From: Zhengitettix transpicula
Lineage: Eukaryota > Arthropoda > Insecta > Orthoptera > Tetrigidae
Assembly (NCBI GenBank): GCA_037074705.1
Contig: CM073593.1
Coordinates: 63,467,501-63,531,500, forward strand
DNA: 64,000 nucleotides
Reading direction: 5' to 3'
Shown here: positions 13,601 through 28,951 of the stretch, piece by piece
Layout of the letters: every line of letters starts with the position of its first letter
Position numbering within the stretch: position 1 is the stretch's first letter
Notes under the pieces: model-generated
The model's database searches: none
Seen by the model: the letters and a program-made list of their open reading frames with translations, nothing else
Told to the model about the DNA's origin: nothing
Translations under genes and position numbers: made by a program

Positions 13601-16600
13601 GTTGAATTGTGAGATAATTTGCTAAGTAAATAGGTTTTATTTTTAATTTACCTAACGAATTCCTTTAATAATATATTATATCTATCTATATATATAAAAA
13701 TGAATTGTTGTTCGTTAGTCTCACTAAAACTCGAGAACGGCTAAACGGATTTATCTTATTTTAGTCTTGAAATGTTCGTGGAGGTCTAGGGAAGGTTTAA
13801 AAGGCGAGAAAAAATCGAATTATTTCCGAGAAAACCCTAAAAACAGCCCTTTTCTATTTCCCATACAAACGTTTTCTAAATAAAATACAAATCTACACCA
13901 GTCGAGCAATTTTCACCAAATTTCGTACACGTGTTCTTTGCGACCAGGAAACAAACACAGTCGGGGTGAGACGCGTCTTCCACCCCCAGAAGCGGGGGTG
14001 GAAATATTTAAACATACTAAAACAGCCGATATTTGAGTCGGATAAATATTTTTAGGGGTCAAAGATATTGATAGTGTTTCTACCAATGTTATCTGAATAC
14101 AATTTTCATCCCCTACGCCCTGTGAAAAGGACACCCGTCGGGTTTGGGGTGGAGATGCTTTACAGTAAAATAACGCGAATACAACCAAGATTGGAGTCAA
14201 ATCAAAGGTTATGGAAGTCACTGTGTTTAGTTACGACATTCAAATTGGCATTTACCCCTCAGATGCAGGGGTAGCGGGGTGCAAATTTTGGAACATGCAA
14301 ACACGGCAGATATTTGCGTTGAAGAAATATTTTTCAGAGTTAATTATAATGATTAGGGTTCGAGTAGCGTTACATAAAAATTGCGCAAAAGCAGCCGAAA
14401 TTGGAGTCATATCGGGGGTTATAGATAAATGACATCTCGGGCAACGCCGGGCACCCAGCTAGTTTTATATAAAAATGTAATTAAATTACTGCTTTGTGTG
14501 TTATCTAAGATTTAAAGAAACATAATATAGGGGCGAATAACTTACGTGACGTAAAAGAAACACTGAATTTTACAATAAAATAATTTTAACAAGTATTTTC
14601 CAATTTAAACAATTCCATAAATATGGCCAAATATTACCAATAGGATTTTACTTCAGAATCAGTTTAGAACTTCTAAATAATAAGTAAATTTTTCTGTCTT
14701 AGTTTAATCTCTAAGTAATGGTCCAGAATAAAATTCCTTTTTACAATTGAACAATAGATTTCTTTACAGAAATATCTCTAAATAAGTAGAAAAATGACAA
14801 AGGAATGATGAAACCCTGATTTATGATGCGTGTAACATGGCCAGCATATATAATAATTGATCAGAAAAAATCAGCATGTTTAACCCTCTTTTAGCAATCA
14901 TCTATTGATATAATATAATGTATATTTGTGACCCTGTGAAGGTACATGTACGGCCCTGTTTAAGTGCCCCCCCCCAGCCCCCCAGATAGTTTTTGAATAT
15001 TGTCAGGGTGTTAGCAGATAACTCTTCGGCGAGTACAACACTGTGTGACACGTTTTCGAGGTACAGATAAACTGTGATTGTCAACCGATTTTCAATAAAA
15101 TTTTACTACTCGTCGTCAGCAATTCAAATAACGTACTATTGGTCAACAATGCATTTAGCCTCCAATGAACCGAATGCCAACTGATAGGTAAATGTTTATA
15201 GCTGTTGTGGCAGAGGGAAACACCGAATGTAGGGCACAGAACTTAACGCCTCTTCGAAACACGTGTTTCCGAGCAAATCCCATCAGAACGGTGTTTACAC
15301 CAAACGCCACAAAGTTTACGATACCTGGCGATAATATCATAAAGGTAATTTTTATTTTTGGCACCTATAAAACTGCAATACAATGCGCTTAAAATAATAG
15401 AAGTTTAACAAATTATGTAAATATTTAGATATATAATAGACAAATAAATGAGACTGGCGCTGCTCTATAGGTTCTTGTGTTTTTTCTGCACCTGAAGAAA
15501 GGAACAAGATTTTCAGAAACACTATATTTATATTATCACTTCTTTTTTCTGTATTTGTTTATCTTTCTTATTATTAAATTTCAATCAGACGTATTTTTTT
15601 TTATTTTGATTCAACTTTGTATAATTTATATTTCGAAAATACTCATTTCTTCAAAACCTCTTACCGTTAATAAAATGAAATAATTTTAAATTCCTCATTT
15701 ATTTACATCATTTATCTAAAAACAAATTAAAAATATAAAAAGAAACATGAACCCTCGGTTTCTCTCTTCTAGTTACTCTCACTGTGCATTGTATTCCCTG
15801 AATAAACCAAAATTTTTGTACATTCAAACATTTTATGGTTTGATCCGGATTATTAGGCCAAATTAATTATAGGAAGCCAAATATAAGTTAATTTTTGTTT
15901 TCCGTTGGAGGGAGCTTGAATGCACCCTGTGTGTGCACATTGTATGTTTTGTGATATCGCCCGGTTCTAGAATTGTAAAAGCACATGTGAGCCGCCACCA
16001 CATTGGCATGGCACCTCTGGGTCTACTTGTATTTTATGATATCATGAATTGAAATCCGTTGTTCCAGATTTTTGACACCGCATTATTCGTTGGCGCCACA
16101 GCTGCGCAATTTGTGGTTAGAAGAGCACGTTGACGTGCAGCGATAGAACAACCACAACACAAAAGGCGTGTTGTTTTACAGGCTTGTAGATGAATTTTGC
16201 ACCGAGTTCATCTTTCTACCCAATTTTGAAAATCGGTGGGCGAGTGAAGGGTTTAAAAAAACGAGAATATTGTTATTGTTTTTTTTAATTTATTGATTTA
16301 CAGGCATATCGACTCATTATGGGTACTCTAATTTTCCTTGTCCATGGATTAATTGACGAGAGATTCTCTCACGCAGACGAAACATCCATGACCGCGCCGA
16401 GATTCGAATCCGGGACCCCTGTGATACGAGGCAGTCACGCGAGTCTAAGCGAGTTGAAAACCAGGTGTAAGGAAAGTAAAATTGTGGACCAAACAGAAAA
16501 ATAAGAAATTTGATGTTAATATGACGAAACATGAAACAAAATAAGTGTGGGCTGATGAACTAATGACGACGTGAGAAGCAAATAAGACTTGGCGGAACAT

Positions 16601-19600
16601 ATAAAACTGCGGAAACGAAATGTAGTGAGGAAAAATAGAGTTATGGATTATAAGCATCCATTTGAAATGGCAGTTTCATATAAACGAACCTACCAAGAAA
16701 ACGTACTTTCCGAAAAGCGGCCATGACTCGAAAATTAGGCAGAGGCAGCAACGGAAAAAACGTGGGCAACATTTTCACGGGATTTGAATAATCTTCAGAC
16801 TTATTAATTAAAGTATTATATAATGATAAAATTCAATGTTATAGTTCAGAGTTTCGCGTCAGGTGTTGAACCTCTGACGCCACACCACAATCAGCTTTCT
16901 TTACCAGACAAATAGATATATATCAAATACAAATTAAGTCAATCAAAGTTACAGTTTTACTGCAATGTGTTTTAAACACATCAATTTTACACAAAAATTA
17001 TTTAAAATTTGCCGGCTATAAGCTTATCAAATTTTAAGATCTATTTTTCAGACAAGGTTTGAGATTCCAAACCCGAACAGATCGTTCGACTTGACATTGC
17101 ATATATATTTTTTTTTAGGGCAACAGGCTACATGAGGGTAATCCACTTTGGGCAACCCCCTTTAATAGCATAGGAAGGGCTTTGAAAGGGGGGATGCGGA
17201 AGGGTAGAGGAAGGGAGCCAAGGGTTAACTAGGGCCCCGGGGGTATATTTTAAGGATCCTACCCGGCATTCGCCTAAAGAAATGCAGGGAAAACCCTAGA
17301 AAAACCTGCATCAGGTAGGTCGGGCATTGGGTACTTGTCCCACGCCCTTCCGATAGCGGGAGAGTAGTTTGCTGTGGGGACGCAGCATTCCCTTCTCCGT
17401 GCCTCGACCAGTTTAGGAGGCAGCTGGCTGACTATTCCAATGGGAATAGCGGACAACTCTTACCGTATGCCCAAGGATTGTGACCCCGGAACATACACCT
17501 CGCAGAACAGGCCGAGGTGCCTCGGCTTGTGGGAACCTTAGTTCAAAAACGGAGAGGAAAAGGCATCCCCAAAGTTTGCCCCTTCGTATCTCTCCTGCAA
17601 GGTTCTTCCTCCATGACATTGTATAAAACCCAATACAGCTTAATAATCTTTTAGAAGCTAGTAACGGCTGTCAGATTAAAAGCAATCGAATCTAGAGAGG
17701 ATTTGAACAAAACATGGAAATATTAAGGATCGATAAAAACTATAAGTAATGAAAGCTTCATGCTGAGACTTGGACTGAAAGGACTGTTATTTATGAATGC
17801 TATAGCTGTGTATGTGGAAAACATTTTTAATATGCAGCCTACTTGAAATGCCAAATATTTGCAATCGCCTTATCCAACCTATGAGATGTATAGGGAATAT
17901 AAATAATTGATCACCAGTATGATAGAAAATAGAATTTGAAGGTATTAGTGAAATTATAATTTCGGACATCACATATTTTAAACCTATTAAACTGTACTAA
18001 CTGTAGATAATGTTATGTAAAATCTGCATACCAGGTAAAACTAAGATATAATTTTTCTTATTTCTAGGCATTAGACCGTGATCCGCCTCATGGTCGTCCA
18101 CAATGGAGGTTTACAGTGTTTGCTCAAGATGAAGGTGGTGAAGGTCTCGTTGGTTATGCCGAAGTACATCTTAGCCTGAAAGATGTGAATGACAATGCCC
18201 CAAATTTTCCAAGGGAAATTTACTGGGGAAATGTAACGGAGAATGCAACAGAAGGTATTGTGTTGCAGTTTCATCTGACTGAATATTGTAAATCAATCTT
18301 CATCTAAGCCTTAATGACGGTAAAATTCACCATATTTTACATTTATTCCAGTTTTCAATGAAGCACCATAATTTTAATAACTTCAAGAATTTATCACATG
18401 GAATAAAATCCTCTGATTTTAAGTTATTATTGAATGCACTATGAATTTCTGCTGCCCAATTCAAATTTTTGCAAAGAGTTCAGTACAAAGCATGGAATTA
18501 TAAGCAAGTGCATTATGTGGTTATAATGTGCTGGAATCCGAACTTGCATACACCATATCCTTTTTATTATTTGAAGGGTTCATACATCCTATAAGTGGTT
18601 TTGAGTAGACATCACCTATAACATGTGCTAAAAACTTTCTGACATATACTATTTTCTCTTGTTTTAGTGTTATGAGCCCCCCTTTCAAAGTTCACAAGAG
18701 TAATATGAAATACCCTGATGACTCTTATAATTTCTATACTTTACAACAATTGTGATGAATCCATTTCATGCTATTTTATCAGCATACTGAATTCAAATAT
18801 TCTTTCTTGTAGAAAAATGTAGCTACATAACCAAATAAAACACACTAAAACATTAGAATAAATCATTTGCTGATATTATAAACAATGAAGTTCAGAAACT
18901 TCAGTGAATTAGGGTAAAAAATGTTTTATTTATTTAAAGATTAAACCACTTCTCCCTAGTAAACTAAATAGACCTATTCCAAAAAGATTATTACTTAGGG
19001 AACAACATTTATTTATCTCTTTTTATAATTACATATCCATTACTTTTCAGTTAAATATATAATAATTTGTTGTACAATAAACTTTTCAGAAAATGAATTT
19101 ACTTTTATATTTTTATCCATTACATTATTTTTAATCTTAATTATCAAAATTCTAAATTATCTTAATGCAAAATCTTATTTTAAAAATTGACTTATTGATT
19201 GCTATATTGTAGGAGTGATTGTGATGACAATGTCTGCTATTGACAATGATGATGCTAATGAAGGAACAAATGCTCGTCTTGTATATTCAATTGAGAAAAA
19301 TGTAATTGATGAAGATACAGGTACTCCAATTTTTGATATTGAAAGCAAAACTGGTATTATTAAAACTGCTATGTGCTGTTTGGATCGTGAACGTACATCT
19401 GATTATTCAATACAAATTGTGGCTATGGATGGTGGAGGACTGAAAGGTATCTTTGTTGAATTTAATCATTTTAATTACTCAAACTATTATTTGGTTACAT
19501 TCATTGTTAATAAGAAACAAATATTGAGTGTATATATTTGTACTTGACTATCATAGTTCATACCTCTTTTAGAATGTCTTTTTTAAAAGTTACTGCTGAA

Positions 19601-22600
19601 CTCAGATTTCAAATCTCAAGTAAAAACTAATTTCACAATTCTGAAAATAGTACAAAGATTAGATTGATTTCAATAAATAAGTAGCCAAATAACAGAAAAG
19701 GTTGGTACAAAATAATTACCTCAAAATGTTTCTGCAATCCTTGTTGCTTTTGTAAGTTGATTTAAGAAAAAAAGAGCCACTAGAACAACTTTTAACACAG
19801 ACATTTATATATTTAAATTTATTTCATTCAGGGTTTGGTATGAACAATGTAGACCAAAGCATGTATGAATGAATATATTCTTATATTAATGCTCAAAATG
19901 TATGTACGAAAACAAACAGATTTTCCATTACTTTTCCAATTTAAGGTTTTTCCTTCTTGACATAACTTGGTTTGTTTCTTCCCTTTATAAATTCCTCATT
20001 ATTTTCTAACTTCATTGTTCAATTCTTGACTAACTTTTTTAAAACTTTTAATTTTATTTAATACTTATCATACAATAAAAAATCCAAATAATATTCTTGA
20101 TAATTTTTATACATACTACCACACATTAAAAATATTGGTTTACTTAGGAACTGGCACAGCATCAATACGTGTACTAGACATAAATGACATGTCTCCTAAT
20201 TTTTCAAAAGATGAATGGATGGCAGAAGTAGATGAAACAGATCCAGAAAATCTGCCTGAAGCATCTGTTCTCATAGTAACTGTTCATGATGGAGATGAAA
20301 TTAGCAATTTTCAATATAAGGTAGTTAATATTTTTTATAATGAATTTTATAATTTTGTTTGATAATTTTAGATCCATAGTTTTTTTTAAATATTTAAGGT
20401 AGTTGAAAACAGCGGATTTGGAGCTAGCAGATTTACAATGACAAGAAATCCTGACAATACAGGATCTCTTAAAATTATTAAGTCACTTGACTATGAAGAT
20501 CCACTTCAGAGAAATGGATTTCGATTCAAAATTAAAGTCAGCGATACGGTAAGAACTGACAAATAAATGAGTTTCAAAACTTGCTTTTTTAATTTGACTT
20601 AATTCTATTTTATATTTTAGGATGTTAATGAGAACGATAAGAACCATGAAGGTTATGCTTGGGTGAATATCAAACTGAGAGATATTAATGATAATGTTCC
20701 TCAGTTTGAGAATCAAAATATGGAAGTTTCTGTTTTAGAAAATGTTGAAGTTGGAAGAAATATTGGACAATTCCAAGCTATTGATATAGATAATGCTGGA
20801 GAAACTCAAATTACATATAAAATTGATCGAATGTCAGATGCCAGAAGACAATTCAACATCAGCCAAACTGGGACTGTGTCTGTCCAAAGAGCTTTGGATC
20901 GGGAAGAAATTAAAACTCACAAAGTAAGTGTATTAATAATAAGAATATTAAAAATGTATTAAAGTGAGGGGTTCCCAAGATCTTGTTATAATTTCAGTGC
21001 CAAATTTAATACACACAAATGATTTAACAAAAATAATTTCATTTTATTTATAATGATATTATTATAGTTACTTAACTTCTATGAAGCATTAAACTCATAA
21101 AGTCTAATAATATCAATCTCACTAAAACAACCAAATGTTGTCTAGTCACTAATGATTACTGTATACGCAGACACAGGTTTATATTAAAGTATTCATTCTG
21201 TAAATAATACCATGAAACATATCAATTGTAATTAAATTAAATTATGTGATATAATACATAACACTTATATGGTATTATTTATGTACAATTTATGAGCCAT
21301 TCTATACCTTGAATGTCAGTTTTTCAGCAGGGTCTAAGAATTATGGCTTAATACTAATATAACTCATGCTATTGCATGTTTAAGTGTTTCTAAACATTTT
21401 TGAAATGTCAGTCAATAATTTATACAATTATATTGAATAGAGTAAATTTTTGTAATTAAAATTTAAACATATGTTTGTAATTATAATTCACTATATCACA
21501 TGTAATTTAAAGAAAAATTACATTTACTTTCAGATAAAAATCTTGGCAATAGATGATGGATCTCCTCCGAAAACAGGAACAGCAACATTAACTGTTCAGG
21601 TTGATGATGTGAATGATAACGCCCCCATTTTCATGAAAGACTATAGGCCGGTTTTAGAAGAACATAGTCCTCCTCAGAAAATAGTAGAAATAGAAGCAGT
21701 GGATAAGGATGATAAATCAAAGGGAAATGGAGCTCCCTTCACATTTAAAATGGATCCAGAAGCAGATGACATAATAAAGTCATCATTCAAAGTCGAATAT
21801 GATTCTAGTAAGATTTTTTCATGCATAATTATATGTATTAATTAAATATTCATTATTTCTCAGATAAATTTTAATTTAAAGTGTGATAATTCACGCAGTA
21901 TTTAGTATTAATTAGCAACCTGCTAAAACATAATATTATTCCAATTTTATATTACAGAAAATGAAGGTGTTGCAATTGTATCTTCGCTCCATTCATTTGA
22001 TCGTGAACATAAAAAAGAATATCACATACGAATAATTACATTTGATTCTGGGAAACCTCAAATGAGTGGAACAAGTACATTGACAGTAATTATTGGTGAT
22101 ATTAATGATAATAAAATGCAGCCTGGCACAAAAGAAATTTTTGTGTACAATTACCTGGTAATAATATATTTATTCTAATAATTATAAATTTTCACACAAA
22201 TAAATTATTTAATAATTTTGTATGGGTTATATTTTGATAAACTGATTTGTCATAAACTTATTTATTCATATAGGGAGGAGGTTTTTAAATTAATTATATG
22301 TAAATTAAATGGTCATAATTATATGCTTATATGTAAATCAGAAACAACATAGCAGATGTGTCTTTTAAAGATTACATAACTATGTACATTCTTACCATTT
22401 TTTTCAAAATATAATAATTTATATTTTAGCCATTTAATAGGATTACAACTTATCTAAGTTTTATGTTGAGGCACAAATAATTACAAATATAATACAGCCA
22501 TAGTTGAATTTATGTGAAAAGTTTCATCCTTTATTTTTATTCTATAAAGTATAGTGAGGTTAAAATAAGTTACATTTTTATCATTTTATTATTTTTCACT

Positions 22601-25600
22601 TTCATTGGTCTGTGTATAAGAATGTGAAGTGATTACAGTTATTTCTAATCTTCATTTTATCTGTACATTTTTTCACATCAAGGGTCAGGCAGCTGACACT
22701 GAAATAGGAAGAGTATTTGTCAATGATTTGGATGATTGGGATTTGTCTGATAAGAAGTTCTATTGGGATGGTCCAGAACATCTAAGATTTAAACTCAACG
22801 AAGACACAGGAATGATCACTATGCGTCATGGAACCCAACCAAACAGGTATAATGTTTATTAAATTTAAGTATTAACCGAATTATTTAATCAAATGTGCAG
22901 TCTCACAAGTCTTAAATATTTTGTAAATTTAATGTATTTTTCAATAAAATATTTATTGTTTATGTTGTTCAAATTTTATTTTGTATTTATTATTAGATGA
23001 CATGTTGGCCTACTATCAGAATAAACAACATATTATGCATTTAATATTTGCAGATATAATTTAAAGTTCAGAGTTTATGATCATAAATATTCTCAGGCAG
23101 ACATTCCAGCAAATGTTTCAGTCATTGTTAAGAACATTCCACATGAAGCAATAATTAATTCTGGGTCAATTAGAATTTTTGGATCAACAGATGAAGATTT
23201 TATCAAAGTTTGGGATTATTCAGTAAGCATTTCTAGAATTCATTTTCTATTTTTAGTTTTTTAATATTCACAATGAGAGTTATTATGTTTGATAATACAA
23301 GAGGGACCCATATTTAAAAAATTAAATCTTTTATTACTGCTCTTCACAATTCTGCATGGAATTACATTTTAAGTTTTCAATGACAGAATTCCCTTTAAAA
23401 TTAATAGTACATTAATTTCTTCAAGTTGATATTCAATAGTAGGGCTTTCATTTCAATTTTTCAGTGTGCATCAATAATTTTATTTATTTTACTTTAGATT
23501 ATATTTACTCTTACATTTTATAAAATACAGTAAATGTTTTCTGTTTTATTCAGAAGCAGAAAGTTGTGAAAAGCAAATCTAGAATGTTTGAAGAGCATCT
23601 AGCTCAACTCCTCCAAATAAATAATGAAAATGTTGACGTGTTCAGTGTCCAGTTGTCCAAGAAAAACCCACCAATTACAGATGTACATTTCTCAGCACTT
23701 AGTCAATCATATTTTAAGCCTACAAGGTTAAATGGTGTTATATTACTGAATAGAGAGAAGGTATGGTTCTATATCTTCTAAATTTGTTATGATTAATTTA
23801 GTAAATTAGCAATTGTTTATTCTAAAGTTTTACAAATTTATATACTGATTCTTTAATGTTAAACTGCACTTCTCTCAGTCTTTTGTACATTCTGTATTAA
23901 GAACAGATGCAGAAGTAATTGTCAATATTATGTATTTTCCTTGGTCAAATGTTTACCTTCAGTGGTTCATCAAGTAAAAATCTACATTAAAATAAGCCCT
24001 ACATGAATTTCAAGGAAATGAAATAATCTATTTACTGTTTTGTAAACAATAAAATAATTTTTCGTAATAATCTAAAATACTAAAATTGATCAGAAATTTA
24101 TAACCAACAGATTGAGAAAGAATTGGACATAAACATTACCATGGTTGGAATTGATCAATGTCTCTATGAAAATAGAATTTGTGAAGGGAGCTGTACAAAC
24201 AAGCTAGAAATTAACAAACAACCGTACATGGTTAATGTAAACAAAACATCATTAGTTGGAGTTCGTTTGAGTGTGACTTCTGATTGTTTTTGTGCTGCTC
24301 GGAACTTCAGCAAAGCAGAAAGTTGTTATTTCTCAACCTGTTACAACAATGGTCAATGTGTTCAAGAAAAGAATGATGTCAGGTATTTAATAGACAATGT
24401 GACTAATTTCATTCCAGATTATTTTTTTATATATACACAAGTATAAAGCAATATTATTAAATAAAGGATATTGACGGGAAAAAGAAAATTAATGGTTTAC
24501 CATAATATGAAATTCTATTTACTTTTTAATTCATAATTTTACGAGTATCTGACTTAAATTAATAATTGAATTATTAACATACATTTTTCCTGGGTACTCT
24601 CTGCTTATTCCATTCTGTAATACAACATATTTTTCACTTAAAATTCCCTACAGAATGCAGTGTAAATGAAGACAGAAGTTTGTTTGAGGCTACAGTAACT
24701 AGCAAAGTGTAGAATAAATGCAATATTTGTCTACTGAGCAAATCCTCTTTCTTAGATTATACTATCTATTGTCATAAAATTTTGTCTTCTTTTTTATGTT
24801 GTTGAAAGATCTTTGGTCAGTAAAAATTTAAAATATTTTATTCTGATCAAACATTTTTCATTACTTATGAAATTATATTTTTGAGCAGAAGCATATAGAC
24901 ATATATTTTTTATATCTTTCAAAATATAATTTAAAATGACAGTTAAATAATGTACATGATAGATAAACCACAAATATGTAATGAATACCAGCATCTGAGG
25001 TTAACTTAACTGATAAAATATTAAAAAGGAATCTTAAAACAGACACATCGTTAAATTGAATATATTATTTTTAATAATTTATTTGAAATATTTAGGTGTG
25101 TTTGCAAAAGAGGGCTCAATGGTCCTAGGTGTCAGCAAACAACTAGAAGCTTCAAAGGTACTGGTTGGGCATGGTATCCACCACTTGCAGTTTGTGATCA
25201 TTCACATCTCAGCTTAGAATTCTTGACAACAAAAGCAGATGGAATGTTGCTGTATCATGGACCAATTGTTCCTCCAGAACCTGAGGAGATATTGATATCA
25301 GGTATAATATCCCTGTGATTAGTGCATGTGCCCATTATATGATTCACTATATTTTATGTCTGAAGATGGAGGATAGAATTCATATGCTGGTATTAATTTT
25401 TATTCAACTTAATTACTGGTTACATTAATTGTTCCATATGTTCTGTTTACCTTCAGTGATTATAAATAATGAAACATTGTGGATAAACAAAAACTGATTC
25501 ATATGAATAAATATATAATAATTCATCCTTTCATATATGTTTTCTTTTCTGGGTAACTTTACAGACTTTATTTCATTGGAACTGGAGAATGGTATACCAA

Positions 25601-28600
25601 GGTTGTTGATTGATTTTGGGTCTGGGACATTACAACTGAGAGTTAAAACAAAGAAAAGTTTAAATGATGGTGAATGGCATCGACTTGATGTAATTTGGGA
25701 TACAAAGGTAATGTTTAATTATAAATATAATTGCTACTACTTGGAAACTAGTTAATACTTAAACAATGCTTTCTCATAATGGTCTTATTCTGGTAATAAC
25801 ATTAATATAATTTTATAAATCAAATGAAAATTTAGTTGGTACATGTTAAGCATGTTTCAGATTCATTTAAAATTAAAATAAATTAAATTTATTTGAAAAT
25901 AAATTTGAAATTCATTTAAAATTAAAATAAATTAAATTTATTTGAAAATAAATTTGAAATTCATTTAAAATTAAAATAAATTAAATTTATTTGAAAATAA
26001 ATTTGAAATTCATTTAAAATTAAAATAAATTAAATTTATTTGAAAATAAATCTGAAAAATATTACATTCAATGAAATAAGCAAATATTTTTTTTTTTCAA
26101 AACAGACCACTTTTGGGGTCATGTTGTATATTGGTAAGATCTACTTGAAAGTAATATCTAAGCAATTGGCTTAGCGTTTTCTAGGTTACATTTGTTCTGA
26201 ATAAGAAAGATAACCAATTCAGACAATAAAGTAATAATATAAATACCACACAACGTTTCTGGGAACCTTTTCCCTTGAGTTTTGTTAACTATTTTCAATC
26301 AGACATAATTTTTTTTCATTTTAACTTTTGTACTGTTTGCAAAATCAATAATATACTTTTGATTAAATATTATTGATTAGTTTTTTCTTTTACTCAGAAA
26401 GTTCGTCTGGTAGTTGATTTCTGCAAATCAGCTGAAATAACAGAGGGTGAAGATGGCAAAATGACTGAATTTAATGATACTAACTGCCAGGCAGTAGGTA
26501 CAATACCACCTTTCAATGAATATCTCAATGTCAATACTCCTCTACAAATAGGAGGTCTTTATGCTCAACAAATTGATCCAATGTATTACCATTGGCAGTA
26601 CACACCTGTGGGTAAAAGTTTTGATGGCTGCATAAAACATTTAATTTTCAATAGCCAGGTAATTTAAACAATTAAAAATATTTGTTTCTTAATTATGCTA
26701 GAAATTTATTAGTATGTAGTATGTACAATTTGAATTTCATATAATAAAATGAAATTATATATTGCTCAAATTTTTATATTAATTGAATACAGAACTTTTA
26801 ACTTAATTTAAAACTTCAGCCTTATATAGATGTAATAGGGATTAATTAACTAATTTTATTTATAATCAAATTTATCCTCATGATCACTGTATAAATGACC
26901 CTTTTTCTACAAAAGATGATGTAATAATAACTCAATCAGAAATTTTATGCATTAAGAAACTTTGGGGAGTGCAACATCTGGAAATTTAATATTTATTCAA
27001 TACATCATGATATATATTCAAATATAATGCATTCATTAGATTAAATATCATCATGCTTCTTGTATGATGTGAAGAACTTTTTATTTTAATGCATATATTG
27101 CACGTTGATGAAAGTTGAAAAACATGGCCATTGATAAAATATGTTTAATGTAAACTGCATTTATCATCACTGCTTAATCTCATTCAGTAATTACATTTAC
27201 AATGTCTGTTAACAGATGTACGATCTTGGTGAACCTGGTCTTTTTAAAAACAGTGAATCTGGGTGCTCTAAAGCTGAGAAACTTTGCAAGGACAAAGATT
27301 TAATATTTGGTTGTGAAGAGCACGGTACTTGCATTAGTAGCTTTAATGATGCTTGGTGTGAATGCCATCCAGGTTGGACGGGTTTAAATTGCCTTACTCC
27401 AACAATACCGGCCACCTTCAAGCTACAAAGCTATGTGAAATATGCACTTTCTTTTGAGCCAGATCTTTTTTCTACTCAGTTGCAATTAAAATTTCGAACA
27501 CGAGAAGAAAAAGGAGAACTGTTCAGAATTAGTGATCAACATAACAAAGAATATGGTATACTTGAGGTAAGAAATAAAAATCATAAAAGTTATAATTATA
27601 TGTTGTATTTATAAATTATATATTTGTTAAAATTAATATAACATTGCTCACATGGACTGAATAAATCACAAAACATTTAATTGAATAGGGAAGTATTAAA
27701 AAAATACTAAGAATGTAAACCATAGTTTAACTGAACAATAAAGATGGATGCAATGGAATTTTATATTAAGTGAAAGTTTCAGAGCAATTAGTAAACATAC
27801 TCTTGTGTGCTGCCATTGGTAGGGCATGGAACAAGTACCAAATAACCGACCTACCAGATGTAGGTTTTTATATGGTTTTACCTGAATCACTTCTAGGCAA
27901 AGTCCATGAAGGATCCTTAAACCATAGTCTGTGGACCCTGGTTACCCTTTGGCTACTTTCCTCTTCCCCTCTGAATCCCTCCTTTCAAATCCCTCCCTAT
28001 GCTATTAAAGGGGAGTTGCCACAGCATGGTTACCCTCATGTAGCATGTTACCTCCCAATAAAAGTTAATAAATTTGAAACAAAGATATAACAAAATAATA
28101 TAAGAAAAGAGGAATATAATAGAGAGAAGGAGAGAGAAATGATAATAAATATGTTTAAGATTTATATTTCATAATATTACTTGAACTGTAAACCATTGGA
28201 AAACGAGTTATGGTAAGTGAATTTAAGAATCAGGTGAGTTGGAATTATTAGTGGTCAACTTACTCAATATTTGTGATGGCACATAAATACTCAAAATATG
28301 TTTGAATATATATTGCCATTACAAGATTCGTATCTTTGAATTGTCTAAACAATATGCTTATACAATTGCACAGCAATGTAATATAAATCAAAATACAAAA
28401 TTTACTTCTGCAAAAAAGTATAAGAAAATTACTTGTTGCTATAATCATTATAAATATAAGATCAAAACAAGAAAAGCAGAAAATGTGGATAAGAAACTAT
28501 AAAACATTAACAAATATCATTAAGTTAGCAAATGGTATGTACTGAAACAATCAGCATAAATGAAATGTTCTCAGCCTGAAATCAAGTTAAATGTATACTA

Positions 28601-28907
28601 ATTATAAAATACTAGTGTTTTGAATTGATGACTATGTGGACTGTTTCAGATAAAGCAGACTCATTTGCAGTTTCGTTACAACTTAAATAGTATGTTACCT
28701 GAAGAAAAGTGTGTATCATTGAGTGCTGTATCAGTGAATGATGGAAAGTGGCACACAGCTAAGGTTTGTGTTATTTTCATTAATTTAGAAATGTTCATAG
28801 GGCTTATTTATCCTTATTTCAATATTTGATGTATTTTTTGTATATTTTATCACTAATATGAATCTTAAAGATATTTGACCAAATGAAACGGTTGTTTACC
28901 TCAAATA

Positions 28908-28951
<44 letters not shown>

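Larger units (their letters stand above)
14463..17105. other. Intron DNA with scattered repeat fragments
   Basis: Holds a family B fragment near 15473-15610 and a tRNA-like B-box stretch near 16385-16470. A C-run lies near 14970-14978. No cadherin exon or other gene recognised. Confidence 0.5.

Noticed and set aside
13913..14221. 102-residue minus open stretch within the Helitron
   Set aside because: Lies in the repetitive interior of a non-autonomous element; no Rep or helicase motifs.
15155..15392. Overlapping open stretches on both strands, possible exon in the large intron
   Set aside because: No cadherin, EGF or LamG pattern and no splice sites in a fitting phase.
16385..16470. Possible tRNA gene
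   Set aside because: Only a B-box-like word is present; no A box at the right spacing and no cloverleaf.
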